This document shows, in pieces, positions 1 to 7,746 of a stretch of 64,000 nucleotides of DNA. Each line of letters opens with the position of its first letter. Within the stretch, counting starts at the first letter, position 1. The stretch lies in NCBI GenBank assembly GCA_023391635.1, contig JAEWAQ010000003.1:124001-188000 (forward strand), written 5' to 3'. The notes under the pieces were generated by a model. It had not been told where the DNA came from. It did no database searches and saw nothing but the letters and a program-made list of their open reading frames with translations. The translations under genes and the position numbers were made by a program. Source of the stretch: Bacillota bacterium. Its GTDB lineage: Bacteria > Bacillota > Bacilli > Paenibacillales > Paenibacillaceae.

Positions 1-1
1 G

Positions 2-367
2 GAAGTCGGAGAACTCGCCGCGGTCGACGCCTATTCGCGCGAGCTCGTGGAGGCCGTGCATACCCGCAGGGAAGAGCTGGACCGTGAGCTCGCCGCGTAT
101 TTGACCGGATGGCAAGTGGACAGGCTGTCCCGGGTGGACCGGCAAATCCTGCGGCTGGCCGCGTACGAAATGGCGCATCGGAACATCCCGCCGAAAGTCG
201 TCGTGAGTGAAGCGATCGAGTTGGCCAAGCATTTCGGATTGGACGAGTCCGGCAAATTCGTCAACGGAGTACTCGGGCGCATGATACGGGACCGGGTCGC
301 GGCGGAGGAATCCATGACGGCTGAACCGGCGGCAGTCCGAAACAAGGAAGGAGATAAATCCGAATGA
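2..367 (+). CDS. nusB: Transcription antitermination factor NusB (5' end cut by window)
   Basis: NusB binds boxA RNA with NusE/S10 and helps antitermination of rRNA operons. The reading frame is already open at base 2, so the N-terminus lies outside the window; about 121 residues remain of a usual 130-150. The C-terminal NusB helical core is recognisable: WQVDRLSRVDRQILRLAAYE followed by a VVVSEAIELAKHFG segment and the FVNGVLGRM end. A short acidic tail of about 25 residues follows. The stop overlaps the folD start as ATGA, so the two are probably translationally coupled, as in the B. subtilis nusB-folD order. Confidence 0.93.
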   Translation, partial: EVGELAAVDAYSRELVEAVHTRREELDRELAAYLTGWQVDRLSRVDRQILRLAAYEMAHRNIPPKVVVSEAIELAKHFGLDESGKFVNGVLGRMIRDRVAAEESMTAEPAAVRNKEGDKSE

Positions 368-1221
368 GCGCGCAAATCATCAGCGGCAAAGCGATATCCG
401 AATCGATCCGGCAGGAGATTCGCGCGGAGGTGCAGAGACTGCAGGAACGGGGCATCCGTCCCGGGCTGGTCGTCATTCTCGTCGGCGAAGATCCGGCATC
501 TCAGGTGTACGTGCGGAACAAGGCTAAAGCGTGCGAGGAGCTCGGCTATCATTCCGAAGTGATCCGGGTTCCGGCCGATACGACCCAGGAGGCGCTGCTC
601 GCGCTGATCGACCGTTATAATGCGGACGCGGCGATTCACGGCATTCTGGTCCAGCTTCCGCTGCCGAAGCATATTGAAGAAAAGGCCGTGATAGACCGGA
701 TCGCGGTAGCCAAAGACGTGGATGGCTTCCATCCGGTGAGTGTCGGCAACCTGATGATCGGGGACGACGCACTGCTGCCCTGCACGCCTGCCGGCGTCAT
801 CGAGATGCTCCGGCGTTCCGGCATCTCGCCGGCCGGCAAGCATGCCGTCGTCATCGGCCGCAGCAACATCGTCGGCAAGCCGGTATCGATGCTGCTGTTG
901 CGGGAGAACGCCACAGTAACGATGTGCCATTCCCGCACGCCGGACTTGCCGCAGGTGGCGCGGCAAGCGGATATTCTCGTCGTGGCGGTCGGCGTCGCCA
1001 AGCTGGTCAAGCGGGACTGGGTGAAGCCGGGCGCCGTCGTGATCGACGTCGGGATGAACCGGCTGGATAACGGCAAGCTGGCGGGCGACGTCGATTATGA
1101 AGAAGCGGCGGAAGCAGCCGGATGGATCACTCCGGTGCCCGGCGGCGTCGGACCGATGACGATCACGATGCTGATGTCCAACACGCTGAAAGCTTGCAAG
1201 CGGGCTCACGGAATCGATTGA
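364..1221 (+). CDS. folD: Bifunctional methylene-THF dehydrogenase/methenyl-THF cyclohydrolase FolD
   Basis: FolD interconverts 5,10-methylene-, methenyl- and 10-formyl-tetrahydrofolate with NADP in cytosolic one-carbon metabolism. The 285-residue length is normal. Visible motifs are the catalytic YxxxK (Tyr49, Lys53), the GILVQLPLPKH and DVDGFHP folate-site segments, the Rossmann part VVIGRSNIVGKP, and the signature PGGVGPMT at about 259-266. A strong Shine-Dalgarno AAGGAAGGAG precedes the ATG. It overlaps nusB by 4 nt, and xseA follows after 19 nt, indicating one operon. Identification is by family motifs and synteny. Confidence 0.97.
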   Translation: MSAQIISGKAISESIRQEIRAEVQRLQERGIRPGLVVILVGEDPASQVYVRNKAKACEELGYHSEVIRVPADTTQEALLALIDRYNADAAIHGILVQLPLPKHIEEKAVIDRIAVAKDVDGFHPVSVGNLMIGDDALLPCTPAGVIEMLRRSGISPAGKHAVVIGRSNIVGKPVSMLLLRENATVTMCHSRTPDLPQVARQADILVVAVGVAKLVKRDWVKPGAVVIDVGMNRLDNGKLAGDVDYEEAAEAAGWITPVPGGVGPMTITMLMSNTLKACKRAHGID

Positions 1222-1240
1222 CGTTGGGAGGCGCAGCGGC

Positions 1241-2605
1241 ATGAACACGTCTGTGAAGGTGCTCAGCATTCGGGATGTCAACCGGTATATCAAGCTGAAG
1301 TTGGAGGGCGACTCCGGCCTTCAGGACATTTGGCTGCGGGGCGAAATTTCGAATTTCACCCGCCACTCCAGCGGACACATGTACTTCACGCTGAAGGATG
1401 AGAGCGGCCGGCTCAAATGCATCATGTTCGCCTCCTATAACCAGCGCCTGCCGTTCGTTCCGAAGGACGGCATGAAAGTGCTGGCTCGGGGAGGCGTTTC
1501 CGTATATGAACGGGACGGCGCCTATCAATTTTACGCGACGGCGATGCAGCCGGACGGGGTTGGCAGCCTGTATCTGGCGTTCGAGCAGCTCAAGCGCAAG
1601 CTCGAATCGGAAGGCTTGTTCGCGGAGACGAGCAAGCGGCCGATCCCCCGGTATCCCGGCGCGATCGGCGTCGTGACGTCGCCGACGGGCGCGGCAGTGC
1701 GCGACATTCTGATCACGCTGCAGCGGCGCCATCCGTCCGTGCCCGTGCTGCTCTATCCGGTATCCGTACAGGGCACGATGGCGGCGCCTTCCATCGTAAA
1801 GGCGATCGAGGAGATGAACAGGCTGGGCGAAGTCGACGTGCTGATCGTCGGCAGAGGCGGCGGCTCTCTGGAGGAATTGTGGGCGTTCAACGAAGAAGCG
1901 GTCGCCCGCGCCATTCGCGAGTCCCGCATTCCGATCATCTCCGCGGTCGGCCACGAGACGGACTTCACGATCGCCGATTTCGTCAGCGACCTACGGGCCG
2001 CGACGCCGACAGCTGCGGCGGAGTTGGCCGTTCCCCATACGGGAGAACTGCGCCAACAGCTGCACTATCTGGAGCAGCGAATGGGCAAGTCGCTGCGACT
2101 GATGGCCGGCAAAGCTCGGGAGCGCTGGCAGCACGCGGCCAGATCGCCGTATTTCACGCAGCCGCGCCGCACGCTGCTCGCTCAGACCGAGCGGCTCGAC
2201 CGGCTGCGCGACCGGCTCGTATTCCGCGCGCAGGGGCAGAGCGGACGCGCCCAGGAGCGGTTGGCGCGGCTTGCCGGACGGCTTGCCGGAGCGAGTCCGA
2301 CTGAGCAGGCGGGCTTCGCCCGGAAGCGGTTGTCGGGCGCCAGGCGTGCGCTGGAACTGGCGATGAACGGCACGCTGCGGGATGCGCAGAGTCGTTATGG
2401 CTCGCTTGTCCGCGGATTGGACGCGCTTAGTCCGCTGAAGGTGATGGGACGCGGCTACAGCTTGCTTTATGATGAGCAGGACAAGCGTCTGATCCGCGGC
2501 ATCGGCGACGTGCAGCCGGGCGATCTGGTGCGCGTCCGACTGACGGACGGGCGTTTGGATTGCCAAGTATGGGGCATACATGGGGAGGAGAAGGACAATG
2601 GCTGA
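1241..2605 (+). CDS. xseA: Exodeoxyribonuclease VII large subunit
   Basis: This is the catalytic subunit of ExoVII, which degrades single-stranded DNA to short oligonucleotides together with XseB. It has 454 residues, the usual size. An N-terminal OB-fold (about 1-105, with DIWLRGEISNF and GHMYFTLKD) is followed by the Exonuc_VII_L domain with GVVTSPTGAAVRDI, the VGRGGGSLEELWAFN signature and SAVGHETDFTIADFVSDLRA. A long basic alpha-helical region (about 275-400) and the terminal VMGRGYSLL segment complete the family pattern. GGGAGG sits upstream of the ATG. It overlaps xseB by 8 nt. Confidence 0.97.
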   Translation: MNTSVKVLSIRDVNRYIKLKLEGDSGLQDIWLRGEISNFTRHSSGHMYFTLKDESGRLKCIMFASYNQRLPFVPKDGMKVLARGGVSVYERDGAYQFYATAMQPDGVGSLYLAFEQLKRKLESEGLFAETSKRPIPRYPGAIGVVTSPTGAAVRDILITLQRRHPSVPVLLYPVSVQGTMAAPSIVKAIEEMNRLGEVDVLIVGRGGGSLEELWAFNEEAVARAIRESRIPIISAVGHETDFTIADFVSDLRAATPTAAAELAVPHTGELRQQLHYLEQRMGKSLRLMAGKARERWQHAARSPYFTQPRRTLLAQTERLDRLRDRLVFRAQGQSGRAQERLARLAGRLAGASPTEQAGFARKRLSGARRALELAMNGTLRDAQSRYGSLVRGLDALSPLKVMGRGYSLLYDEQDKRLIRGIGDVQPGDLVRVRLTDGRLDCQVWGIHGEEKDNG

Positions 2606-2876
2606 GGAAACGAGAGGCGCGGCGGAGACTGCTGCCGGTACCGCATCGACATCCGGCGAGGCGACGTTCGAGCAGGCGATGGAGCGTCTGGAGGCGATCG
2701 TGGAGAAGCTGGAAAGCGGCGACGTGCCGCTCGAAGCCGCCATCGAATTGTTCCAGGAAGGCATGTCGTTGTCCCGCTTGTGCGGCCAGAAGCTCGAACA
2801 GGTCGAGCGCCGGATCGAGATGCTGGTAGAAGGGGAATCGGGGCTGACCCGCAAGCCGTTCGTGCCGGAAAGTTAA
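2598..2876 (+). CDS. xseB: Exodeoxyribonuclease VII small subunit
   Basis: XseB is the helical partner that coats the coiled-coil arms of XseA. The 92-residue form starts at ATG 2598, which has GGGGAGGAGAAGG 4-15 nt upstream; an in-frame ATG at 2580 sits on top of that Shine-Dalgarno and is unlikely. The family core runs from TFEQAMERLEAIVEKLESGD through LEAAIELFQEGMSLSR to LEQVERRIEMLVEG. An Ala/Thr-rich stretch of about 20 residues precedes the core. The gene overlaps xseA by 8 nt. Confidence 0.95.
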   Translation: MAEETRGAAETAAGTASTSGEATFEQAMERLEAIVEKLESGDVPLEAAIELFQEGMSLSRLCGQKLEQVERRIEMLVEGESGLTRKPFVPES

Positions 2877-2902
2877 GGCATAAGCGCAGATAAGGGGACT
2901 TG

Positions 2903-3820
2903 ATGGTGACCGTTACTTCGGAGATACTAACACAATATTTAGCTGATCGAAGGCAGCGGATCGAGGAAGCGCTGCATGCGGCGATTCCTGCTTCCTGGCC
3001 GATGCCGGACAAGCTGCGGGAAGCGGCGGCGTATTCGCTATATGCCGGAGGCAAACGGCTGCGGCCGGTATTCGTACTCGCGGCAGCCGAGAGCGTCGCG
3101 GGCGACGAATCGGCTGCGACGCGTGCGATGGCTTTCGCGGTCGCGGTCGAGATGATCCACACGTATTCGCTCATCCATGACGATCTGCCGGCAATGGACG
3201 ACGACGACTTTCGGCGCGGCCGCCCGACCAATCATGTCGTCTACGGCGAAGCGATGGCGATACTGGCCGGCGACGGCTTGCTTACGCATGCTTTCTACGC
3301 GGCTTCCCAGGCGGTCCATCGCGGGGTTCCCGCCGAGCGTGCGCTGAACGTTGTCTCCGAGCTCGCCCGCTATGCCGGATTGCCCGGCATGGTCGGCGGG
3401 CAGGCGGCGGACATGCTGGGGTCGCAAGGCGTCACGTCGCTGGAGCAGTTGGAGTCGATCCATTTGCACAAGACAGCCGACCTGATCGCATTTTCCTTAA
3501 GAGCTGGCGGGCATGCCGCGGAAGCAAGCGAGCGGCAGCTCGAAGCGCTCGGCTTGTTCGGCCGCAACGTCGGACTTGCGTTTCAAATCCGGGACGATAT
3601 TCTGGACGTAACGGGCGATGCGCGGAAATTGGGGAAACCGGTCAGAAGCGACGAGAAGCAGGAGAAAGTCACGTATCCCTATTTGATCGGATTGGACGAA
3701 AGCCGCAAGCGCGTGGCCGAGTTGACTCACGAAGCGAAACACGCGCTTCTGGCGGCACAATTGGCCGCTCCCCGCATGTTGCTGGCCATTGCCGACGATA
3801 TCATGACGCGGGATCATTAA
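2903..3820 (+). CDS. ispA: Polyprenyl synthetase, farnesyl diphosphate synthase type
   Basis: The protein condenses IPP with allylic diphosphates to make farnesyl (possibly geranylgeranyl) diphosphate for isoprenoid lipids. It is about 305 residues. The first aspartate-rich motif is DDLPAMD, a DDxxxxD form (around Asp93-Asp98), followed by RRGRPTNH; the second is DDILD (around 231-235). The GGKRLRPV substrate-binding segment is present near 50. The start is either TTG 2900 or ATG 2903; AGGGG at about 2892 favours either weakly. It lies between xseB and dxs, the usual Firmicutes order. Chain-length specificity cannot be fixed from sequence alone. Confidence 0.95.
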   Translation: MVTVTSEILTQYLADRRQRIEEALHAAIPASWPMPDKLREAAAYSLYAGGKRLRPVFVLAAAESVAGDESAATRAMAFAVAVEMIHTYSLIHDDLPAMDDDDFRRGRPTNHVVYGEAMAILAGDGLLTHAFYAASQAVHRGVPAERALNVVSELARYAGLPGMVGGQAADMLGSQGVTSLEQLESIHLHKTADLIAFSLRAGGHAAEASERQLEALGLFGRNVGLAFQIRDDILDVTGDARKLGKPVRSDEKQEKVTYPYLIGLDESRKRVAELTHEAKHALLAAQLAAPRMLLAIADDIMTRDH

Positions 3821-3871
3821 CGGGTTTTCCCTCGGACACGAAGGAAGTTTTGGGCATCTGCCCGCGGATTA

Positions 3872-3880
3872 TGATATAAT
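3872..3880 (+). promoter_or_regulatory. Extended -10 promoter element upstream of dxs
   Basis: TGATATAAT matches an extended sigma-A -10 (TGnTATAAT). No good -35 stands at 16-18 nt; TTGGGC at 3850 is 19 nt away and overlaps a small palindrome GGGCA-TC-TGCCC (3852-3863). Transcription would begin near 3887, which leaves almost no leader before ATG 3901 and bears on the dxs start. Confidence 0.55.
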
Positions 3881-3900
3881 GTTGGCATTATGAACGCCCC

Positions 3901-5820
3901 ATGCGGGAGAAAGCGGGGAAAAACTTGCTGCTAGAGGAGATCGACAGCCCGGCGGATCTGAAGAAATTGGCAGTGGCCGATCTGCCGCCGCTTGCGGAGG
4001 AAATCCGGAAATTTCTCATTGAGAAATTGTCGCTCACCGGCGGTCACCTTGCTCCGAATCTGGGCGTGGTGGAATTGACGCTGGCGCTGCATTATCTATA
4101 TAACAGCCCGCAGGACAAGTTTATTTTCGATGTCGGGCATCAAGCTTACGTGCATAAAATGTTGACCGGCCGCAAGGACCGGTTCGATTCGCTGCGGCAA
4201 AAGGATGGCCTGTGCGGCTTCGTCAAACGCAGCGAGAGCGAGCATGACGTGTGGGAAGCCGGCCACAGCAGCACCTCGCTGTCTGCCGCTGCAGGCATGG
4301 CGATCGCCCGGGACTTGCGTGGTGCTGACAGCAAGGTGATCGCCGTCATCGGAGACGGCGCCCTGACCGGTGGCATGGCGCTCGAAGCGCTGAACCACAT
4401 CGGCCATGAGAGGCGCAATCTGACCGTGGTGCTCAACGATAACGAGATGTCGATTGCTCCCAATGTCGGAGCGATCCATAACTATTTAGGCAAAGTACGC
4501 TCGGATCGGACGTATCGCAAGGCGAAGGATGAGCTGGACCTGCTGCTGCGCAAAGTGCCGGCGATCGGCGGCAAGCTCGCCAAGACGGCATTGCGGGTGA
4601 AGGACAGCCTGAAATATGTGCTCGCGCCCAACGGCGTGCTATTCGAGGAATTCGGGCTGACGTATTTCGGACCGGTCGACGGCCACGATATCGGCAAGCT
4701 GCTCGAGACGTTCCGCCAGGCGGATAACGTCGAGGGTCCCGTCCTCATACACGTGTTGACGACGAAGGGCAAAGGGTATGCCCATGCGGAGCAGGATTCG
4801 CACAAGTGGCACGGCATAACGGGTTCTTACAAGATCGAATCCGGCCAGGTGATCAAGCCGGTCGGCCCGCCGATGTATACGGAAGTGTTCGGCAATACGC
4901 TGATCGAGCTGGCACGGCAAGATGACCGGATCGTCGCGGTGACGCCTGCCATGCCCGGCGGTTCGGGCTTGCTCGGCTTCGCCGAGAAATTCCCCGGCCG
5001 GATGTTCGATGTCGGCATCGCCGAGCAGCATGCCGCGACGATGTGCGCGGCGCTCGCGATAGAGGGAGTCAAGCCGGTATTCGCCGTCTATTCGACGTTC
5101 CTCCAGCGGGCTTACGACCAGGTCGTACACGATATTTGCCGGCAGAATCTGAACGTCGTATTCGCGATCGACCGCGCCGGCTTCGTCGGCGCCGACGGGG
5201 AGACGCACCAAGGGGTATACGATATCGCTTTCCTGCGGCATATTCCGAATATGGTGCTGATGATGCCCAAGGACGAGAACGAATTGCGCAACATGCTCTG
5301 CACGGCCGTTCGGTACGACGACGGCCCGATCGCCGTGAGGTATCCGCGGGAAGCCGGCGTCGGCGTCGCCTACGACGAAGAGATGAGCCCAATTCCGATC
5401 GGCTCTTGGGAGACGCTCCAGCCCGGCGACTCGGCTGCCATCTTGGCGATCGGCCCGATGGTGAAGGTCGCGGAGGAAGCCGCCGAGCTGCTCAAGCGCG
5501 ACGGCATGCAAGTACGAGTCGTCAATGCCCGCTTTGTCAAACCGCTGGACGAGAAGATGCTGGCCCAGTTGGCGCACGAGCGAATGCCGGTGCTTGTGCT
5601 GGAAGAAGGCAGCGAGTCGGGCGGACTGGGCGGCGCGGTACTTGAATATTACGCGCGCAGCGGTCTGACGCATGGACCGGTGCAAATCGCCGGCGTGCCG
5701 GATGTGTTCGTGGAGCATGCCACGATCAAGGAGCAGCGCCAGGAGTATGGCCTCACCGCGGAGCAGGTCGCGGCGAAGCTTCGCGCGTCCGCCGCGCGTC
5801 CCAGGCAGAGAGCCACATGA
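3901..5820 (+). CDS. dxs: 1-deoxy-D-xylulose-5-phosphate synthase
   Basis: Dxs joins pyruvate and glyceraldehyde-3-phosphate with thiamine diphosphate, the first step of the MEP isoprenoid pathway. The transketolase-like three-domain layout is visible: GHQAYVHKMLTGR, the TPP motif GDGALTGGMALEALN (about 151-165), the second domain VGIAEQHAATMCAALA and YSTFLQRAYDQVVHD, and the C-terminal domain with EEGSESGGLGGAV. ATG 3901 gives 639 residues but has no Shine-Dalgarno and falls about 14 nt after the predicted transcription start. TTG 3925 (LLEEIDSP, after GCGGGGA) agrees better with the start of known Dxs proteins. The stop overlaps the next gene as ATGA. Confidence 0.95.
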   Translation: MREKAGKNLLLEEIDSPADLKKLAVADLPPLAEEIRKFLIEKLSLTGGHLAPNLGVVELTLALHYLYNSPQDKFIFDVGHQAYVHKMLTGRKDRFDSLRQKDGLCGFVKRSESEHDVWEAGHSSTSLSAAAGMAIARDLRGADSKVIAVIGDGALTGGMALEALNHIGHERRNLTVVLNDNEMSIAPNVGAIHNYLGKVRSDRTYRKAKDELDLLLRKVPAIGGKLAKTALRVKDSLKYVLAPNGVLFEEFGLTYFGPVDGHDIGKLLETFRQADNVEGPVLIHVLTTKGKGYAHAEQDSHKWHGITGSYKIESGQVIKPVGPPMYTEVFGNTLIELARQDDRIVAVTPAMPGGSGLLGFAEKFPGRMFDVGIAEQHAATMCAALAIEGVKPVFAVYSTFLQRAYDQVVHDICRQNLNVVFAIDRAGFVGADGETHQGVYDIAFLRHIPNMVLMMPKDENELRNMLCTAVRYDDGPIAVRYPREAGVGVAYDEEMSPIPIGSWETLQPGDSAAILAIGPMVKVAEEAAELLKRDGMQVRVVNARFVKPLDEKMLAQLAHERMPVLVLEEGSESGGLGGAVLEYYARSGLTHGPVQIAGVPDVFVEHATIKEQRQEYGLTAEQVAAKLRASAARPRQRAT

Positions 5821-6668
5821 CGGAGAAGCCTGCCGTTAAAGAGCGGCTGGATGTGTTGCTCGTCGAACGCGGCTATTACGACAGCCGGGAGAAGGCGAAG
5901 GCCGCCATCATGGCCGGGCTTGTCTGGCAGGGCTCGGAACGGCTGGACAAAGCCGGGACGAAGATCGCCAGATCCGTGGAATTGACGGTCAAAGGCGCGC
6001 CCCATCCTTATGTCAGTCGAGGCGGCCTGAAGCTTGAGAAAGCGATTCGCGTCTTCGGCCTTGACCTGCAGGACGTGGTCATGCTCGACATCGGTGCCTC
6101 GACCGGCGGATTTACCGACTGCGCGTTGCAGCACGGGGCAGCGTTCGTGTACGCGATCGATGTCGGGTACAATCAGCTCGATTGGTCGTTGCGCCAAGAC
6201 GAGCGCGTACGGGTGATGGAACGCACAAACTTCCGCCATATGACGCCGGATGCATTGGCGGCCGGTCCACGCCCTGGGTTCGCGACGATCGACGTGAGTT
6301 TCATTTCGCTCAAGCTGATCTTGCCTCCCTTGACCGGCATTCTGGAGCCGGGGGGACTAACCGTCGCGTTGATCAAGCCGCAGTTCGAAGCGGGACGCGA
6401 GCAGGTCGGCAAGTCCGGCGTCGTACGCGACCGCCAGGTACATGCATCCGTCCTGCGGGAAGTGCTGTCTTTTGCGGACAGCCTCGGGCTTGCGCTGCGC
6501 AACCTGACGTTTTCTCCGATAACCGGCGGAGAAGGAAATATCGAATTTCTTGCTTGCTGGTCGCTGCCGGAGCCCTCGCAGTCAGTCAAAACCTACACCG
6601 AGCAGGACCATGCCGAACGGATCGAAGCGGTCGTTCATGAAGCGCATGCGGCATTCCGTTCTGCATAA
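5817..6668 (+). CDS. yqxC: TlyA/YqxC family S4-domain RNA methyltransferase
   Basis: The protein has 283 residues: an N-terminal S4 RNA-binding domain (about 5-65, ERLDVLLVERGYYDSREKAK) and an FtsJ-like SAM methyltransferase domain with DIGASTGGFTDCALQ at about 96-110, then TIDVSFISLKLILPP and LIKPQFEAGREQVGKSGVV. TlyA of other bacteria 2'-O-methylates 16S/23S rRNA, so an rRNA ribose methylation role is inferred. It overlaps dxs by 4 nt and is followed by a strong terminator, so it is the last gene of the folD-dxs unit. Confidence 0.93.
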   Translation: MTEKPAVKERLDVLLVERGYYDSREKAKAAIMAGLVWQGSERLDKAGTKIARSVELTVKGAPHPYVSRGGLKLEKAIRVFGLDLQDVVMLDIGASTGGFTDCALQHGAAFVYAIDVGYNQLDWSLRQDERVRVMERTNFRHMTPDALAAGPRPGFATIDVSFISLKLILPPLTGILEPGGLTVALIKPQFEAGREQVGKSGVVRDRQVHASVLREVLSFADSLGLALRNLTFSPITGGEGNIEFLACWSLPEPSQSVKTYTEQDHAERIEAVVHEAHAAFRSA

Positions 6669-6690
6669 TATGCGATTGTCCGGATGAACC

Positions 6691-6742
6691 GGAACTGCCG
6701 AAGAACGGCCGGATATCGGTTCGTGCGGCAGTTCCTTTTTTT
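6691..6742 (+). terminator. Intrinsic terminator after yqxC
   Basis: A perfect 10-bp stem GGAACTGCCG (6691-6700) / CGGCAGTTCC (6726-6735) is followed by seven T residues (6736-6742). It separates the isoprenoid/DNA-metabolism operon from the gene pair ending in argR. Confidence 0.9.
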
Positions 6743-6785
6743 ATTCATTCGGCAACGGATGATCCTGCATGTGAGGTGATGACAG

Positions 6786-7253
6786 GTGGGACGACTCGGG
6801 GATTGGTTGTTGCTGCTCGCAGGCGCTGCCGTTGCGATCTGGTGGTTGGCCAGGCGTTTCGACCACTGGCTGCATGAGCCCCCGGGAGTGAGGCTGCGCC
6901 GGATCGCCCAGAAGGGCGGCGTCGCGGAGGATGAGGCGGTCATCCTGCTGCGGGACAACGGCTTTGACGTGTTGTCCGGCAAGCACAGAATTCCGCTTGG
7001 CGTGGTTATCGACGGCGCTCCCGCGCAGCAGACCAGGCTGTTCTTCGATTACTTGGCGACGAAGGAGGACAAATACTATTTGGTCAAGCTGGAGCGTTCC
7101 AGACAGCCAATCGACTGGACGCCTAGCGGGCTGCGCGAGCGGCTGCTCGTGTATGCGCTATTATTTCCGGATTGCGAAGGCATTATCGTTGCCGATCCGA
7201 AGGACAAGCTCGTACGAACGGTACGGTTCCAAGTGGGGGATGACGAGGAATGA
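6786..7253 (+). CDS. Membrane-anchored hypothetical protein between yqxC and argR
   Basis: I do not recognise this 155-residue protein. A GTG start follows TGAGGTGAT. Residues about 5-22 are a hydrophobic anchor (WLLLLAGAAVAIWWLA) and the rest is soluble: a PPGVRLRRIAQKGGVAEDEA region, then a mixed alpha/beta stretch with NGFDVLSGKHRIPLGVVIDG, LFFDYLATKEDKYYLVKLER and an acidic GDDEE end. Part of this resembles nuclease-like or NERD-type folds only very loosely. Its stop overlaps argR by 4 nt (ATGA), so it should be co-transcribed and coupled with the arginine repressor. No function is assigned. Confidence 0.8.
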   Translation: MGRLGDWLLLLAGAAVAIWWLARRFDHWLHEPPGVRLRRIAQKGGVAEDEAVILLRDNGFDVLSGKHRIPLGVVIDGAPAQQTRLFFDYLATKEDKYYLVKLERSRQPIDWTPSGLRERLLVYALLFPDCEGIIVADPKDKLVRTVRFQVGDDEE

Positions 7254-7699
7254 AAAGTTTGCGACAACGGAAAATCAGGGAATTGATCTCCTCCGGCGAG
7301 ATCGAAACGCAGGAAGATCTGGTTGAAGCGTTAAGCCGGGCGAATATGCAAGTGACGCAAGCAACCGTATCGCGCGATATCAAGGAATTGCAGCTCGTGA
7401 AAGTACCGCTCGAGAACGGTCGGTACAAATATTCGCTGCCGCAGGATCAACGATACAATCCGGCAAGCAAGCTGCGAAGAGCGCTGGCCGATCACTTCGA
7501 AAGCACCGAGGCGGCGGAAAATCTCGTCGTCGTCAAGTGCATGCCGGGCACGGCCAATACGATCGCCGCTTTGATAGACGGCATGGAATGGCCGGAAATC
7601 GTCGGGTCGATCAGCGGAGATGACACGACTTTGCTCATATGCCGCACGAAGGAATTGGCCGCCGTCATCGTTAGCCGCATTTTGAGCATGCTTCATTAA
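7250..7699 (+). CDS. argR: Arginine repressor ArgR/AhrC
   Basis: ArgR represses arginine biosynthesis and activates catabolism as an arginine-bound hexamer. The 149-residue protein has the winged-helix N-terminal domain (KSLRQRKIRELISSGEIETQ, then VTQATVSRDIKELQLVKVP) and the C-terminal oligomerisation/arginine-binding domain with GTANTIAALIDG and the GSISGDDTTLLI signature. It sits upstream of recN, exactly as ahrC-recN in B. subtilis. It starts inside the end of the preceding gene. recN starts 47 nt downstream after an AAAGA-AATC-TCTTT hairpin-like sequence. Confidence 0.96.
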   Translation: MKSLRQRKIRELISSGEIETQEDLVEALSRANMQVTQATVSRDIKELQLVKVPLENGRYKYSLPQDQRYNPASKLRRALADHFESTEAAENLVVVKCMPGTANTIAALIDGMEWPEIVGSISGDDTTLLICRTKELAAVIVSRILSMLH

Positions 7700-7746
7700 A
7701 GAAATCTCTTTAAATCGTATTGACTTGTGATCGGAGGGGGCATTCG

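Noticed and set aside
31..1293. Long open frames on the minus strand opposite nusB/folD
   Set aside because: They run antisense to folD, which has full family motifs; the translations are Arg/His/Asp-rich low-complexity shadows of GC-rich codons.
4639..5718. 359-codon minus-strand frame opposite dxs
   Set aside because: No family pattern, no ribosome-binding site, and dxs on the plus strand is certain.
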